A stretch of DNA of 64,000 nucleotides, from assembly GCA_963969495.1 (NCBI GenBank), contig OZ018321.1, forward strand, positions 121,237,129-121,301,128, in the 5' to 3' direction. The notes under the pieces were generated by a model. That model was not told the DNA's origin, searched no databases, and saw only the letters and a list, made by a program, of their open reading frames with translations. Below are positions 35,412 through 48,126 of this stretch, in pieces. This DNA comes from Ceratothoa steindachneri (taxonomy: Eukaryota > Arthropoda > Malacostraca > Isopoda > Cymothoidae). Numbering within the stretch: the first letter of the stretch is position 1; each line of letters starts with the position of its first letter. A program made the position numbers and the translations under genes.

Positions 35412-35534
35412 TTAGTCTGCAATGCAAGGTTTCTGCACCTTTTTTTCTGTCTTCAAAATTGTTTTGAAAGGCAGAAAATAAATATAGCAAAAGCCCAGTG
35501 GTGATTGTTATCACCCGCAGAACTTGCATTTGCT

Positions 35535-35540
<6 letters not shown>
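35412..35540 (-). repeat. Repeat Y, right inverted arm
   Basis: Reverse complement of 33012-33150, running up to a (TA)n tract. The two Y arms and the X copies bracket the LINE copy, giving an inverted-repeat frame of about 2.9 kb. Confidence 0.85.

Positions 35541-35593
<53 letters not shown>
35540..35593. repeat. (TA)n microsatellite
   Basis: About 26 TA repeats directly adjoining repeat Y. Confidence 0.95.
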
Positions 35594-35596
<3 letters not shown>

Positions 35597-35599
35597 CTG

Positions 35600-37967
35600 C
35601 TAGTAGGAATGAGAGAATGCAAGAAGTAAGGTTGCTTAAATACATGAAAGGTACGGGTGGGGAAGTGGTGGACTGAAGTAAGGCCAATTCAAAGAAAGGG
35701 AACCATACATATGGCTAATTAATAGGAACTTTGTCATAGCCACATTCTTTTAAAAATATAATCAACTTATTAAAACGAATCAATATGGTATTGTAATTAA
35801 ATATCAATTTTCTCTTTTTTAAATTTATTAATTAAAAGCAATGACAGCAAAGCTGGCGTTATAGATCTTATAGTTAAGTTTAAATAAAACAAGGGCAATA
35901 TTAGACTCGGAATGGAACATAGAGCTCTTTTTATACATACTTCTACACTAAATCTTAGAATAGATTGGAATGTGCCTCTACATTAATTAAAAACATCAAA
36001 ATTGTCGAGCTGCGTATTATGATCTACTGAGAGAATACACAGGAACTTACTCGATCATGTGTTTCGAGAAATATACACAAAATCATATTTGATAAGATTT
36101 CTCTTTAAAATCGTCTACATCTTCAAATAAAATAAAACGGCATAGAACTACATAAAATAGCAGACTAATAATTGAAATTACAGCAGCTGTTTTGCATAAA
36201 TCCTCAAAGGAAACACACCGGAAGGTTTCCTTATTAAAAAAAAAATATCGGCATATAAATCTTCTGAACACATTCGAGTCATGAGAATGAATGCGGAATA
36301 TGATTCGAAAGAATTCAACAACTCAAAAACTTCGGCACAACTTCTTTGAAGTTCCGACTTTGATATTTTTTTTGGAATTTCTGGTTATTTCTTTGGCGGG
36401 AAAAAAAAATTCACCTTGACCACTGGACAGTCGTTTTGCCTTTTTCAATTTTTCCTTTTCCTTTCTTTGTAAACTTTTAGTTTGGCTCAAAATTTATTAC
36501 TCTTCCATTTTACTTTTAATAATTTAGTACTTTTGTTTGTTCAATAGCTTGCAAGTTTGTAATTGTATTACAGTAGCCAATGATATTTGTTCATTTTTTG
36601 ACTACTTTCTCTCTGTCGTGGGTTAGCCAAGATTATATAAATATTTATTTGTTTTATTATTTTTAATAAACAAAATAAACTTTGACTTGAGGCGTTGCTT
36701 CATAACTCGGTGATCGATTGAGGATCGTACTCTATGAGTGCTAAACTTTATTTTTATTCTAGGGAACGAATAAAAGGGGTTTCTTTCTTGACTTTATCAA
36801 ATATTGTCACTTCAACTCGTTCGAGGATAATTAAAACAGTGCTTTTACTAAAAAAATAGACTTTAATGAACATAAACCCTCTCACTAAATAACATTAAAA
36901 AAATACAGATCTAATACATGTATAAAAAGAAAATGGGAATAATGGGGCGAGCTCTCGAGGCTCAATTCGAGGTAGAATTTTACGGGGGAAACAATTTTAA
37001 GTTATATCTTTGTCCTTAGCCAGACATCCAATAAACTAATTTTTATGCACGGGGACATAAACAGCAGGATTATTATTTACTTACATAAGGTAATGGAGAT
37101 TAATACCCGATTCCAGTTAGGATATCTTCAGGGAGTTTGTTCCTGTGAGGCGTAGCTCGAGTAGTTGGTTGTTTGTTCAATAGATGGCGTTCGTCGACCA
37201 GCCTGCCGATTTAACGGGTGACGTCACTATGGATCTGTGTTGAGGGAGGTGGCTGCTTCAAGCGAAAGCTTAATCCTTCTCTTTCTAGGCGGTCGTGGTA
37301 ACCTTGACCTCGTTTTTTTCCGGCCGAGAAGAAATAGTTGTTTTCTCTTGTATTCTATCTAGTTGGGCTTTGTCCATTTCAGATAGAGTAAGATTTGGAC
37401 ACCTAAAACTGGGTAGATTGATACTCAATAATCTTAGGGCTCGAACGACGCCGAGCTTCCTTGGTAAAATCTGGTATTGTACAAGGACTGCATGCTATGT
37501 TCTCTTCTACTTGCAATAACTTTGTACCGGTGAGTTTTGAGTTTTCTTTTCGAACTCGAAAAAATCTTCTGTCAACCGGTTACTTTCTTGTCTCTTCGGT
37601 GGGAACGAACAAAAAGCCTGGTATCCTCGTGTTAACCTGTTATATACCTAAATACTCCCGCGGGGTAATAGGGAGGTGGAGGGGGGACTCACAAGGTGAT
37701 ACCCCAGGGTGGTCTCCAGGGCTTGGCGTCTTGAAGCTCTGAGAGAGGGTAATGCAAGATCGGCAGTTTGTACTTTTGAATTGATTGTTTATAAGTACAC
37801 CCTTGAAGGGCCTGCTTTTTGAGCTGATCTCAGGAATCTGACTCCTAAAATTTACTATTTTGACTCTTTTTCTGTGTTACCGGAGAACATCGGAGGGAAA
37901 AAGCTAAACCCAGATGTCTTTTGATATTATTTCCTGAGCTCTTCTCCTCACCAAGAGGGAGGCCTTG

Positions 37968-37970
<3 letters not shown>
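35600..37970. other. Spacer, no gene recognised
   Basis: Mostly AT-rich. A balanced-composition zone at about 36930-37750 holds a perfect CRE-type palindrome TGACGTCA (37219-37226) and, on the minus strand (about 37500-37285), an open stretch with LSEMDKAQLDRIQEKTTISS that could be an exon remnant. I do not recognise a protein family and see no splice or promoter set that would support a gene. Confidence 0.35.

Positions 37971-38020
<50 letters not shown>
37971..38020. repeat. (TA)n microsatellite
   Basis: About 25 TA repeats. Confidence 0.95.
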
Positions 38021-38021
<1 letters not shown>

Positions 38022-39295
38022 TAAACTCTTATACCTCTACATTACCTCTACACTCTCAACAGGATTTTCTGATTGGGGCTGTTTTTTCTCTTTAACAAAA
38101 TAGAACATATTTCTTAAACATTATGTACACTAATACTAAATAAGCTTATGAGTCTAAGTGACTACAAATCACCAGTCCTTAATATTTTCCCATAGACTCA
38201 TCCCTTGAAGAACAGCAAGTGGGTCTAGGCACTTCTATCCCTAGTCTCATATAGCAAGAATATAATGGCAATTAATCATAGATTCCTTGTGGCTTGAATT
38301 TTTATTTATATTTTAAATAAGAATGTCTTTGAAAATTCAATTATTCAATGATCAAATATAATTCCTCTCCATATTCCAAAGACCAAACACCTTTAAATAA
38401 TATATTTACAGCCCCTATCATACCTTTTTCGCAGCTATGGTAAATTAAATCCCTAATTTAAAAAAGAAAATGGATAGAATATTAAACATTTGTTTTACAA
38501 ACGACTTTCTTTACATTTAACCCATATGATGTAGTTTAAGAAACTAGCACTTCTATCAGTGCTGAGATGTTGAAAAAAGTTATTAGCTATCTCTTTTCAT
38601 ATTAATAGTTGTTAAGACTGAAAAACTATTCAAATATTTTATCTAAATCAAAACAAAAATTTTTATTTTATATATATTATATTTTTTTTGCTCTAAACCT
38701 AGTTTCAACAGACCATTAAAAATTAGATATAATTCTATGATTGAATTCAACAATACAGATGACTAGATTTTGGATTCTTCGAAAAACTTTCTTTTACATC
38801 ATATTTACTCGAAACAATGTGATGTCTCCTTAAATTCTCATTCATTCCTTTAAGATCTGCACTTCTGATTATGCTTTGTTAGCACCACACTCATATTTTA
38901 AGACCTCTGTATTCACGTGTGGCTTCATACTTTTTATTTTGTTATAACACTTTAAATTTAAATACTCTGGTCAATAAGTGAATGTTGCTCTCCTCCGTCA
39001 TTTTGAAAAATTTATTGTCGTTTTCTCTCATGTATCTTCTTAACAGTCAATTTTGAGTAAACCACATTACATTAAAAAGTTTGATAGCTTTGTTAGAATG
39101 CATATTTATGATATAGATAATAACATACTTGTGTGCACACGGTCAACTGTGCTACTTTAATTAAACTCAAGATTATGTTTTGATTTTTTAACTATCACAT
39201 TAACTTGGCACTTAAAATACTCTAAAAATCATGAAAATAAGTTGGAGGGAATATTATAAGATAAAGTTAAAGTTTTCTCGGAAATATTTTACATG
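38021..39295. other. AT-rich spacer, nothing recognised
   Basis: No open frame, tandem array or element end recognised. Confidence 0.4.
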
Positions 39296-39298
39296 TTG

Positions 39299-40189
39299 CG
39301 AGGGACGGTCAATAAGTTTAGCGAATTCGGATATAAGGAAACGAGATATGAGGAAAAGTGTTTTATTATTTTTTAATATAACTACCCTCGACTGCAATGC
39401 ACTTGCACCGCTTGTCACTGAGGCTCCGAATTCCGGACAACCAGAAATTTCCCGACTGCTGTTTAATCCACTTCTGGACGGCTAGCTGGACATCTTCACC
39501 ATAGGGGATATGGTTGAGCTCCTTGAATCCGACCTCGCGCAGGGAAGCTTGTGCAACTCTGGCCTTGTAGACAGGGGCATTGCCGTGGAGGAGCAGGACA
39601 CCGCGTGTCAACTTGCCGCGCCGCTTCTGACGGATGCACTTCCACGAGGCCATAGTCCACCATCAACACTTCCTCAGAATCCCAGAAGATAGAGGCCATG
39701 ATCTTCCCGGCTGAGGGTTGGGTCCGGAACTTGATGAAGGTCGGAGAGCCCCTGTGCTTCTAGGCCATGCTTTCTAGCTTGGTCTCGGGATCCCAGTGAT
39801 GGACCTACGTTCATCACCTGTCACTATGCGTGACTCGAATCCCGCCGGGTCTTGGTTCGAAGAAGCTGCTCCTTCGAACTTTGACGACTTTGAAGTCGAT
39901 CATGGGGTGTGATTTTTCGTGAGGTTTCTATGGACCCAACGGGCAGAGACATTGATCATGGCCAAATTGTCGTGGATGATGTTGATAACGCTTCCATGTG
40001 ATATTCCAAGTTCTCGCTTGATTTCTTCGACCTTCACCCGTCGATTATCGAGGATCATCCTCTCTACACGGGCCACATTGTCCTAGTTGCTCACGTCTGA
40101 CGGGCGTCCTGGACAGAGGTCATCTTCAAAGGACTCACGACCATGGCGGAACTCCCTATTCCAGCGAGCAATGGTTGCATAGGAATATT
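39299..40189 (-). mobile_element. DD34D mariner, truncated copy 1
   Basis: The reverse strand encodes the C-terminal and middle part of a mariner transposase. A terminal repeat (GGTCAATAAGTTTAGCGAATT, with GCGAGGGAC before it) sits at 39299-39330. Coding pieces include FWLSGIRSLSDK..CKCIAVEGSY, GVLLLHGNAPVYKARVAQ (the second catalytic Asp is Gly here), and IFWDSEEVLMVDY with the first Asp. Compared with the copy at 42.2 kb, about 80 bases that hold the third Asp and YFLF region are missing (near 39500), and about 40 more are missing near 39650. Similarity to copy 2 stops at about 40189, so the N-terminal coding region and the other terminal repeat are gone. No TA flank remains at the preserved end. 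Confidence 0.88.
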
Positions 40190-41253
40190 TTGAAGAAAGA
40201 TATCAAGTTTAATTGATACTCGAACTCGTAATCGCGAAGTCACCATTCGAATCTATATATTTATGTTTATCCTCAGAAATGAGTTAATAAGTACTGGAAC
40301 TTTTTGTTTAGTTTCCTTTAACACACTAGCAATTCTTTTTAGTCGCGTGCGACTCTATATCTCATGGTGTCGGTCGGTTGGTCCCCGTTTAGACTTTTTA
40401 TTATTTTGGTAATAACATTGTAACTATTCCGCCGATTCTAACAAAATTTGAAACCATTATGTTGGATCACATTATCTTTCGAATGATATAATTACCAAGG
40501 TCTTGCCAAGGTTAGTCCGGGAGTTATTGAATGTAACGAAGGTTTTAAGCTCATAAATCAGAATAAGTGAGAGCACGCGACTTTGGTCAGCAGACCTAGT
40601 TTGGTTCAAAGAAGCTGCAATTACGATAAAAGCTACATCCAAGCTCGAATAATTGCAGCTCTCATACATTGAGACAAGTAATCCCTCCATTATATTACCA
40701 ATTCTAGCTTTCGTATTCACGAACACATAGCCACACCGATGTTGACGATAATACTACCAACAATCTACGAACGCACTTTGGTTTATTTCTTGCGAGCTAA
40801 ACCATTGATCAAGGAAACTCGAATAAACAGTTTATTGTTACGCACCGTCACTATCATTTACAGTATTCTTTTAAAAGCGTAATCACGATCTAACTTTTTG
40901 TTCTATTATTTCTTGATATATTCTTTTTTTCAAAAGTTAAATTTGTCATTGCTTTCTAAAATATCACCATAATAGTTTGCTGTCCTCAGAGTGAGTGAAC
41001 GGTCACCCTTTTCATAGTCGACTGGCCTCCCCACTTCCTTAAAGGTGATGGGCGTGCAGCGTTGAGAGTGTAATGCATGTTATATGCCGGTTTGACCTGT
41101 TCTGTCCACTCTTTTGTGTGATTAAGCGATTGAAATCAGCTACATATAATTGAACCTTGTATGACTCAGAGGTGCACATTATCTTATTTTTACAAATAGT
41201 AAAGAGAGAGCAGGTTCTGAAGTTATGTATATATGTATGTATCAGTCTTCTAT

Positions 41254-41296
<43 letters not shown>

Positions 41297-42159
41297 TGGT
41301 GTGGTTAGTGGAAAGCAGTGAATGGTACCTCCCGCTTCTTATAGTACCATGGGGAATGCCCTAGTCAGCACCAATAGAGATTAAGTTTCAGTTTACCGTT
41401 TCTAGCTGACCTAAAAGATCCATTCGAAACCGTAACCTTATACTTTGATATCTCGCTGTTTTAAGAGAAAACGGGGAATTATCAATAGGAGACGCTAGAA
41501 GATGCTATTACTCCACGTCGAAGTAAGTGTGTATGAACGGCCTGTATCGGATATTCTGAGTTTTCTGAGTGTCCTATCCCAACTAAGCGATATGCTTTCA
41601 TCATGTAGGGTAGGTAATTCCTGAAGAGTCGTGCCGTTCACCTATGTCCGAGCGTCAGTAGACGTCTCCTTCTGATTAGACTACTTGAACTCTCACTTCT
41701 AAACATTTTACAAGCCCCTAACTTTAGAATTTCTGTATGAATCCCTCGAATGAACGATTCAGAGAGAAATGCTTTCGTTGGTCCTCGTTTCTTAGTATTA
41801 AATAGTAATAGAATACATAAACTCAAGTATCCTACTCTGTATCCATCATTACTTCTAAGGGAGAATTCTGCATTATATTAATTAATTCAATGAGAAACCT
41901 GGTTTAGCTCGAGGGTGCTAAAGGAAAGAATGATTTCTCATTTTCATGGTTTAATCTCTGCAAAGTTTATTTCATCTCCTCACTCAGATTAAAGACTTTT
42001 ATACTTAAACTGAGCGAAAGGAGAAATAAGAACTATATGAGGAAAAAAAACGTCCTCTTCTAAGTAATTTTCCTACAATTATACATATTAAATATCCTGC
42101 CACGAGCAATGGTTATTAGCACCTCATTGAGCTTTTTTTTCAATTTTCAGTTGGGTAAG
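40190..42159. other. AT-rich spacer with a (TA)n tract
   Basis: Contains (TA)n at 41256-41294. No gene recognised; the open frame at 40472-40726 (minus) has no supporting feature. Confidence 0.4.
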
Positions 42160-42161
42160 TA

Positions 42162-43456
42162 CGAGAAGCGGTCAATAAGTTTTGCAATTCGGATATAAGG
42201 AAACGAGATATGAAGAAAAGTGTTTTATTATTTTTCAATATAACTACACTCGACTTCAATGCACTTGCGCCACTTGTCCCTGAGACTTCAAATTCTCGAC
42301 AACCAGAAATCTCCCGACTGCTGTTTAATCCACTACTGGACGGCGAGCTGGACATCTCCATCGTCCCCAAACAGGCATCCATGCAGTGCAACCTTGAGCT
42401 GGCGGAATAAAAAGTAGTCGCTAGGGGCCAGATCTGGACTGTAGGGAGGATGGTTGAGCTCCTCGAACCCGCACGCGCGCAGGGCAGCTTATGCAACTCT
42501 GGCCTTGTAGACAGGGGCATTGTCGTGGAGGAGCAGGACACCGCGTGTCAACTTGCCGCGCCGCTTCTGACGGATGCACTCCTTCAATCCAGCCAATTCC
42601 TCGACGGCGTAATATTGGCCTGTGATGGTCCTTCCACGAGGCGCATAGTCCACCATCAACACTCCCTCAGAATCTCAGAAGATGGTGGCCATGATCTTCC
42701 CGGCTGAGGGTTGGGTCCGGAACTTGATGGGGGTCGGAGAGCCCCTGTGCTTCCAGGCCATGCTTTCGAGCTTGGTCTCGGGATCCCAATGATGGACCCA
42801 CGTTCATCACCTGTCACTATGCGTGACTCGAATCCCGCCGGATCTTGGTTGTACAGGAGCAGCAGCTCTTTCGAACTTTGACGACGTTGAAGTCGATCAT
42901 GGGGTGTGATTTTCGTGAGGTTTTTATGGACCTAACGGGCAGAGACATTGATCATGGCCAAATTGTCGTGGATGATGTTGATAACGCTTCCATGTGATAT
43001 TCCAAGTTCTCGCTTGATTTCTTCGACTTTCACTCGTCGATTTTCGAGGAGCATCCTCTCCACACGGGCCAAATTGTCTTCGTGGCTCACGTCTGACGCG
43101 TTTCCTGGACGGGGGTCATCTTCACGGGACTCACGACCATGAGGAACTACCTATTTCAGTGAGCAATGGTTGCATAGGAAGGAGCGGTGTCGATTTACAT
43201 TCAACGATGCGTTCATGATCTCATTTGCATTCTTGACCTCCTTGGCCAAATATTTGATCACTACGCGGTGCTCAGCCTTCTACATAGTTGAAAGATTGGT
43301 GACTGACGATCAGCTACTGCATCTTAAATAGACGAGGCAGGAGCGTGCGGCTGCAGGTCCTGACTTGTCCTAACTTCCCCTATCACCCCCACAAACAACC
43401 ATTCCCCTTCCTCTGTTTTGCCCTACCGATTCGCAAAACTTATTCACTGCCCCTCG
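42162..43456 (-). mobile_element. DD34D mariner, full-length but inactive copy 2
   Basis: Terminal inverted repeats of about 31 bp (42162-42192 and 43426-43456, CGAG(G/A)..C(G/A)GT(C/G)AATAAGTTTTGC type) lie inside a TA target duplication (42160-42161 and 43457-43458). The 1295-bp length is typical of mariner. The reverse strand reads AEHRVVIKYLAKEVKNANEI (N-terminus), DSEGVLMVDYAPRGRTITGQ (first Asp), LLLHDNAPVYKARVA (second Asp), NHPPYSPDLAPSDYFLF (third Asp, 34 residues after the second) and then LKVALHGCLFGDDGDVQ. All three Asp are present, but stop codons replace residues in several places (for example before DSEGV, in VA.AALRACG and in VQ.WIKQQ) and the start region is damaged. It could still serve as a substrate if a related enzyme recognised its ends. 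Confidence 0.93.
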
Positions 43457-43539
43457 TATTAGGGTTGTATTCCTAATAAAAATCGAGGAAGAGATATGGT
43501 CGTGTTATCCAAATTAAGGGCAGAATTGGTTGTGTATGA

Positions 43540-43755
43540 TTTGTGTGCGCATGTCAGTGAAAATGCGCTTTCTTCTGTCCCACCTAGACTATGTTCCCGA
43601 GAATTGTGGAGACTTCAGTGAAGAACAGGGTGAGCGCTCTCCCCAAGATATCCATGTGATGGATGAACGCTACCAAGGGCGTTGGGATGTAAACTTTCTG
43701 ACTGACTACTGCTGGTGCCTAAAAAGGTATTTAGTCTGCAAGGCACAATCGTAAA
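43540..43755 (+). pseudogene. C-terminal fragment of the orphan gene family
   Basis: The plus strand reads RMSVKMRFLLSHLDYVPENC, then EEQGERSPQDIHVMDERYQG, then DVNFLTDYCWCLKR, and then departs to YLVCKAQS and a stop. This is the same C-terminal segment as in the minus-strand pseudogene at 20.0-22.4 kb (IHFLQSHLDYFPDNCG, CWCLKRD), but a separate, differently diverged copy. Nothing upstream matches the earlier exons. It begins about 80 bases past the end of the mariner copy. It could be a retained exon, a segmental duplicate or part of a mobile family. Confidence 0.85.
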
Positions 43756-43759
43756 TCCC

Positions 43760-46700
43760 TGAAGAGACCATTTCATCTATGAGTAGCTTTTTTTCTATCT
43801 TTTACTCTTCTTTGTATCAATTAGAACATTCTCTAAACCTTCTGTCTAAAAATCAGTTCAAAATTTACTCTTGTGTGTACAGTTGCCTACAAATACATTG
43901 GAATATAGGAATTTTTGGCTTGTGCTTTTCACAAACATTTGATATGATCGGATGAAATAAGCATGGTTTTCAGATTCAGCACGCAAAACTGGCCTAAAAT
44001 CAGGTATCATGTGTTAGATCTTGAAAACAGTGCAGACCATTGTAATACTTTTAAAAAACCACCTCGATTTTTATTTGGGATTGCGACTATTTATCTGGCC
44101 TATCCTTCTGTGTTGGATATAAAATTGTCTAGATGTTATTATTTGGAGGATATTGAGATGGTTTAGATAAATCAGTTAATTCATCCGGTGTTGGTAAGAA
44201 GTCATAATTACGTATATTGTAGTTAGGCAAAGATGGGGGAAGGGAGGCTCATAGAAAATCGCAAGAGGGGTGCAATAAAATTTCGAGAGAAAAAGAATAT
44301 ATCTTGAATTTCGTATGAATTTCTTTGAAAATAACCGGGAGAAAAATGGGAAGTATGCGGACTCTTTTCGCCTTTCCTGTGGGACATTTTGTAACAACAG
44401 GCAGATATATCTGAGTGGGTGAGGGATAGGACATGTGAGGGATGAGTTTGGTGTCCAGAGATGGCCTTTTTCTTCATTTTATTTATATTTTTCCGACATA
44501 CCATGAAATTTACCAACACTCTAATTCATTACTAATGATCTAAGGATAAAAAAACAACAAAACTCAAAATTAAATGAGTCCAAATTATACAACAAAATAT
44601 TAGGTTGCCAAATCGTTGCAGTTTTTGAGGACAAATACTTCTATTTACTTTTTAAAATTAGCTCAAAACTGTTTAAAGATAACGATTATATGGTCTTAGG
44701 CTTTAAATAAAACAACTAAAACTCAGTTGTCATGGAAACCTCATAAGTACAAGCTTATCTGAGTTTACTTACGGGAAAACCTTATATATGAAAACCTGTA
44801 AATATTTCCCATGTAATTAGAAGCATTGTAAGAAAGGGCATCTATAGATAATTACGGGCTATTATTAGCTCCTTATCGTAATTATTAAGTAAACGATAAA
44901 CTTAGCAAATCAGTAATCACACTACCTTTGTATCTCTTCCCTACCCTAAAGTGAAGCGGACCTTGGGCCGTCGGATTTTCCAGCAATTATTATACTGATT
45001 TTTATGTGAAATTCCTTTTCCGATCGGAGAACATCGTCTAAGATTGAAAAGGGACGCGTGTTGCAATTATCTAACTAACACATCTAAATTGTACTCTCCC
45101 CCCCCCATTTTTTTTCCTTCACATGAAATATTAAGGCAGTAGTCAATCATTATTTTCATATGGCCTAAATTTATTTCATGTTTGCAGAGGAAAAAATGAA
45201 GAATGTGGACAAGAAACCTATGAACGAAGGTGTTCGCGAAATGCCCAAAGACCGGAAGATAATCATAATTTATAGTAGAAAATAACCTTTGAATTTCTCT
45301 CCTTCAGTTTTTATTTCTTAAAATGAACAAATATTTAATTATTTGAAGACCGGAGTTAAAGGCCACGGTTACGATTTGTCTGCCTTTCGTATTTGACTGG
45401 CGTGACTAATTTGAGAAAAATGGCGGTAACAGGATTGGTATCAGATTTTTGTGATGGGGGGAGTTGAGAATGGTTAGTAGAGCAGAAGTAAATAAAAGTA
45501 TAGTTATTTAGTCACATTAGGGAAAAGAGGGAGTTAAAATGGGTTTGGTTTTAGATTTAGGGTTCATATGATTTTTGCTGTCGACGGACTAGTAATAGAA
45601 GGAGAACACGTTCTGAGAGGGCGGAGGAAGGGAGGCAGTAAATCAGGGAGAGTAAGATCTACCGAATGAAACCATGAAAAGAAAATAAACTAATGCTTTG
45701 TAAGACAACGCTTTCATTTCATTCACTCTCTGTGTTTCAAATTTCAGTTATACTGCATTCTATGGAGTTGTTTTCTGCCGTGTTTTGCCCGTTGCATTCA
45801 CGATAAAGCGAGAAGAAGGTTGACTAACCTTTGCTATTCCAAACCTAATAAAGTCTAAGTTCGGCATTTGAACTCGAAACTTTAAAAGCACGAAGTTAAA
45901 ATTTCGTTTCCTTAACCCTTAAATTTCCCCTATACTAAAATAGAAAATTTTTGCTTTATTCCTTCATGAATTCTACAAAACATAAAAATCTCCTCAAATC
46001 TATTCAAGTTTTTATATCTTGAAGTTCCATATGTAAATATAGCAGCATTATGTAAATAATAGATATAATACTATAGATGGACACAGTTAATTGATAATTC
46101 ATTAAAAAAACAACGCAATCACGCTAAAGCGTTAATGTTAATCAGTAGTTTATCATTATAAAACAATAAAGAAAAGTCTTTTTGCTTTTAAACCACATCA
46201 AAACAACCCAAACGATAAAAATAACCCACATTTTTTAAGGAAAAAAAATATCAGAAAACCCAAAACTTTTAACCAATTATCAGATTAACGATTAAGGAAT
46301 ATTTTATATACGCTATGCCTCTTACTAACACGACCTCTATACACCGTCAATTTCTTTACCTGCTCATTTACTCACCTGAACGCGTTCATTATTTACCCTA
46401 GATTTCACTTTTCCGATCGATTTTCTAATAATAGTCTTAAATGGGAAGGCCTTAGCCTTTCTAAATCCAGAAAGGGTCAGTCAGGCTGAGGTCAAGATCC
46501 ACCTGTGATATGGAAAGTAATAAACAGGGATTGGAATTAATCTCCATTAAGTTTATAACCCGCAGTTAAACAGTGATGATCGTTTTGCCTTCTTAAGAGA
46601 TCAGTTTCGCGGAATTCCTAAAGATAGATAATACATTATCACAAAAAACGAAAGAAAGAATTTTTGTGTATATTAAGGTTAAATGTTATTTAGGGAAATA

Positions 46701-47635
46701 AAGATTCTTAGTGAATTTCTCTTCATAATTTTTCCGTAAGAATAAGAATTAAGAACATTGAGAGGCTTTCTACAAACTGAGATATCTCATAATCTCTTTT
46801 TAAGGATTGCGAAAACCTTCCTTGTGAAGCTTAGACGAGACAATTAGGATGAGGAGACGGAAATTCCTTTTTTTTAAAAGATTGTTTTCAGGGGATATCA
46901 TTTATTTATATAAAATGTTCAATTGTACAGATATAATTTATAAATTGAAATTTCTTTTATTTTTAAAGAGCAAACAGGCTTATTTTTCATAGATTACGAT
47001 TCACAAAAAATAGTTGGAGGGCCGCAATAGTTCTTCAGTCTTAAATTGTCAGAATTTTGGGAATGGTTTATTTGGAGAGGCTATAAGTGATTGTGTTAAT
47101 GTATTTAAAATAAAGTTTGATAAATGTAAGAATGTGGGAGTTAGATAAAATCTTGGAAGCGTCGAGATGTGTATTGAATATAACATAAAATTAGACATGC
47201 AGAGTTATTATCTTATTCAGGATAAGAAATAGAATTCATGTCTCCATAGAAAAATTTGTGTTACTGGTTTTGTTTGAATTGAAATATTTGTCTAAATATG
47301 TGGATCTGGAATTTTGGGTTGGGTGTAATTTGGACAATCTCTGGGGACTTTTTTGTCATCACAAATTATGTTATTTTATATAATGTCAATGGAGTGCGTC
47401 TTATTTATCACTCTCCCTTTTTAATTTCTATAACTAAATTAATAAAATAAGGATTTAGATTAAATTTCTAATCCTCTTATGCATGGATATAGATTATTTT
47501 TTAGTTCTCCTAAAACTTATATTGTAACCATTAAAGTTTACATGTTTTTTATCTAAATTAATCCCGTTAAAAGTAATTAGCGGTTAGAATAGCTGTGTTA
47601 ATATATGTAAGCCTGTACCTACCTTTATTAAAAAA
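43760..47635. other. AT-rich spacer, nothing recognised
   Basis: No coding motif or array recognised in nearly 4 kb. Open frames on the minus strand at 44176-44519 overlap in two frames and look like chance. A C8 run lies at about 45100-45107. Confidence 0.4.
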
Positions 47636-47639
47636 CTAT

Positions 47640-48126
47640 CATGCGTACTATTATAGAACTTGGAGTTGAAGGGCTGAAATAAAATGAAAAAGTAGTCCAA
47701 ATCTAAATGTATTTAAGAGTAGGTTGGATGAGTTTATGGGAAGGGAAGGTTGTGATGGTTCCTAAGTTTTGTATATATTAATATTGTTTGTATATATCTA
47801 TAGCTGCATGATTTAGTTCTTGACAAGCCTTGATTGGTGATACCCTTGTTTCTGGATGCAATCCTCTGGATGTAGTTTTCCTGGGAGTTTGGGTGCCTTG
47901 AAAAAGAGGCCGCTTGACTCGGATGACCTATGATGAGCCCTTGTGGCTTTTGTCATCCGTTATATTATATTGTGGGGGACTTTGATTTTGTCTTCCCCTG
48001 GTGATGGTGCTTTTTGTGGGTGGGTTTTGACGGAGGCGGATGACCTTTGATAGGCCCTTGTGGCTTTTGTCATCCGTGTAATTATGTTATGTTATGTTAT
48101 GTTATGTTATGTTATGTTATGTTATT
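47640..48126 (+). mobile_element. LINE 3' end with duplicated hairpins and (TTATG)n tail
   Basis: The plus-strand frame around 47690-47765 reads SKSNVFKSRLDEFMGREGCD and stops, the usual C-terminal end (nxFKsRLDkf) of CR1-type LINE ORF2. A 3' untranslated region follows with two 40-base hairpin segments (47920-47959 and 48037-48076), each with arms CGGATGAC/GTCATCCG, and a terminal (TTATG)n tract at 48082-48126. Short tandem tails and conserved 3' hairpins recognised by the enzyme are known for several LINE groups. It is a different family from the 12 kb and 33 kb copies, which have other 3' ends. Only the last ~25 codons are recognisable. Confidence 0.7.

Noticed and set aside
37219..37226. 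CRE palindrome TGACGTCA as a promoter element
   Set aside because: An isolated 8-bp site with no TATA box, start site or gene downstream that I could support.
42140..42707. 133-codon minus frame and plus-strand frames over the mariner
   Set aside because: Out of frame with the transposase motifs (DSEGVLMVDY, HDNAPV, SPDLAPSDY); shadows of the real coding frame.
44176..44519. Overlapping minus-strand frames of 61-98 codons
   Set aside because: Two frames open over the same DNA, low-complexity composition, and no motif; likely chance.
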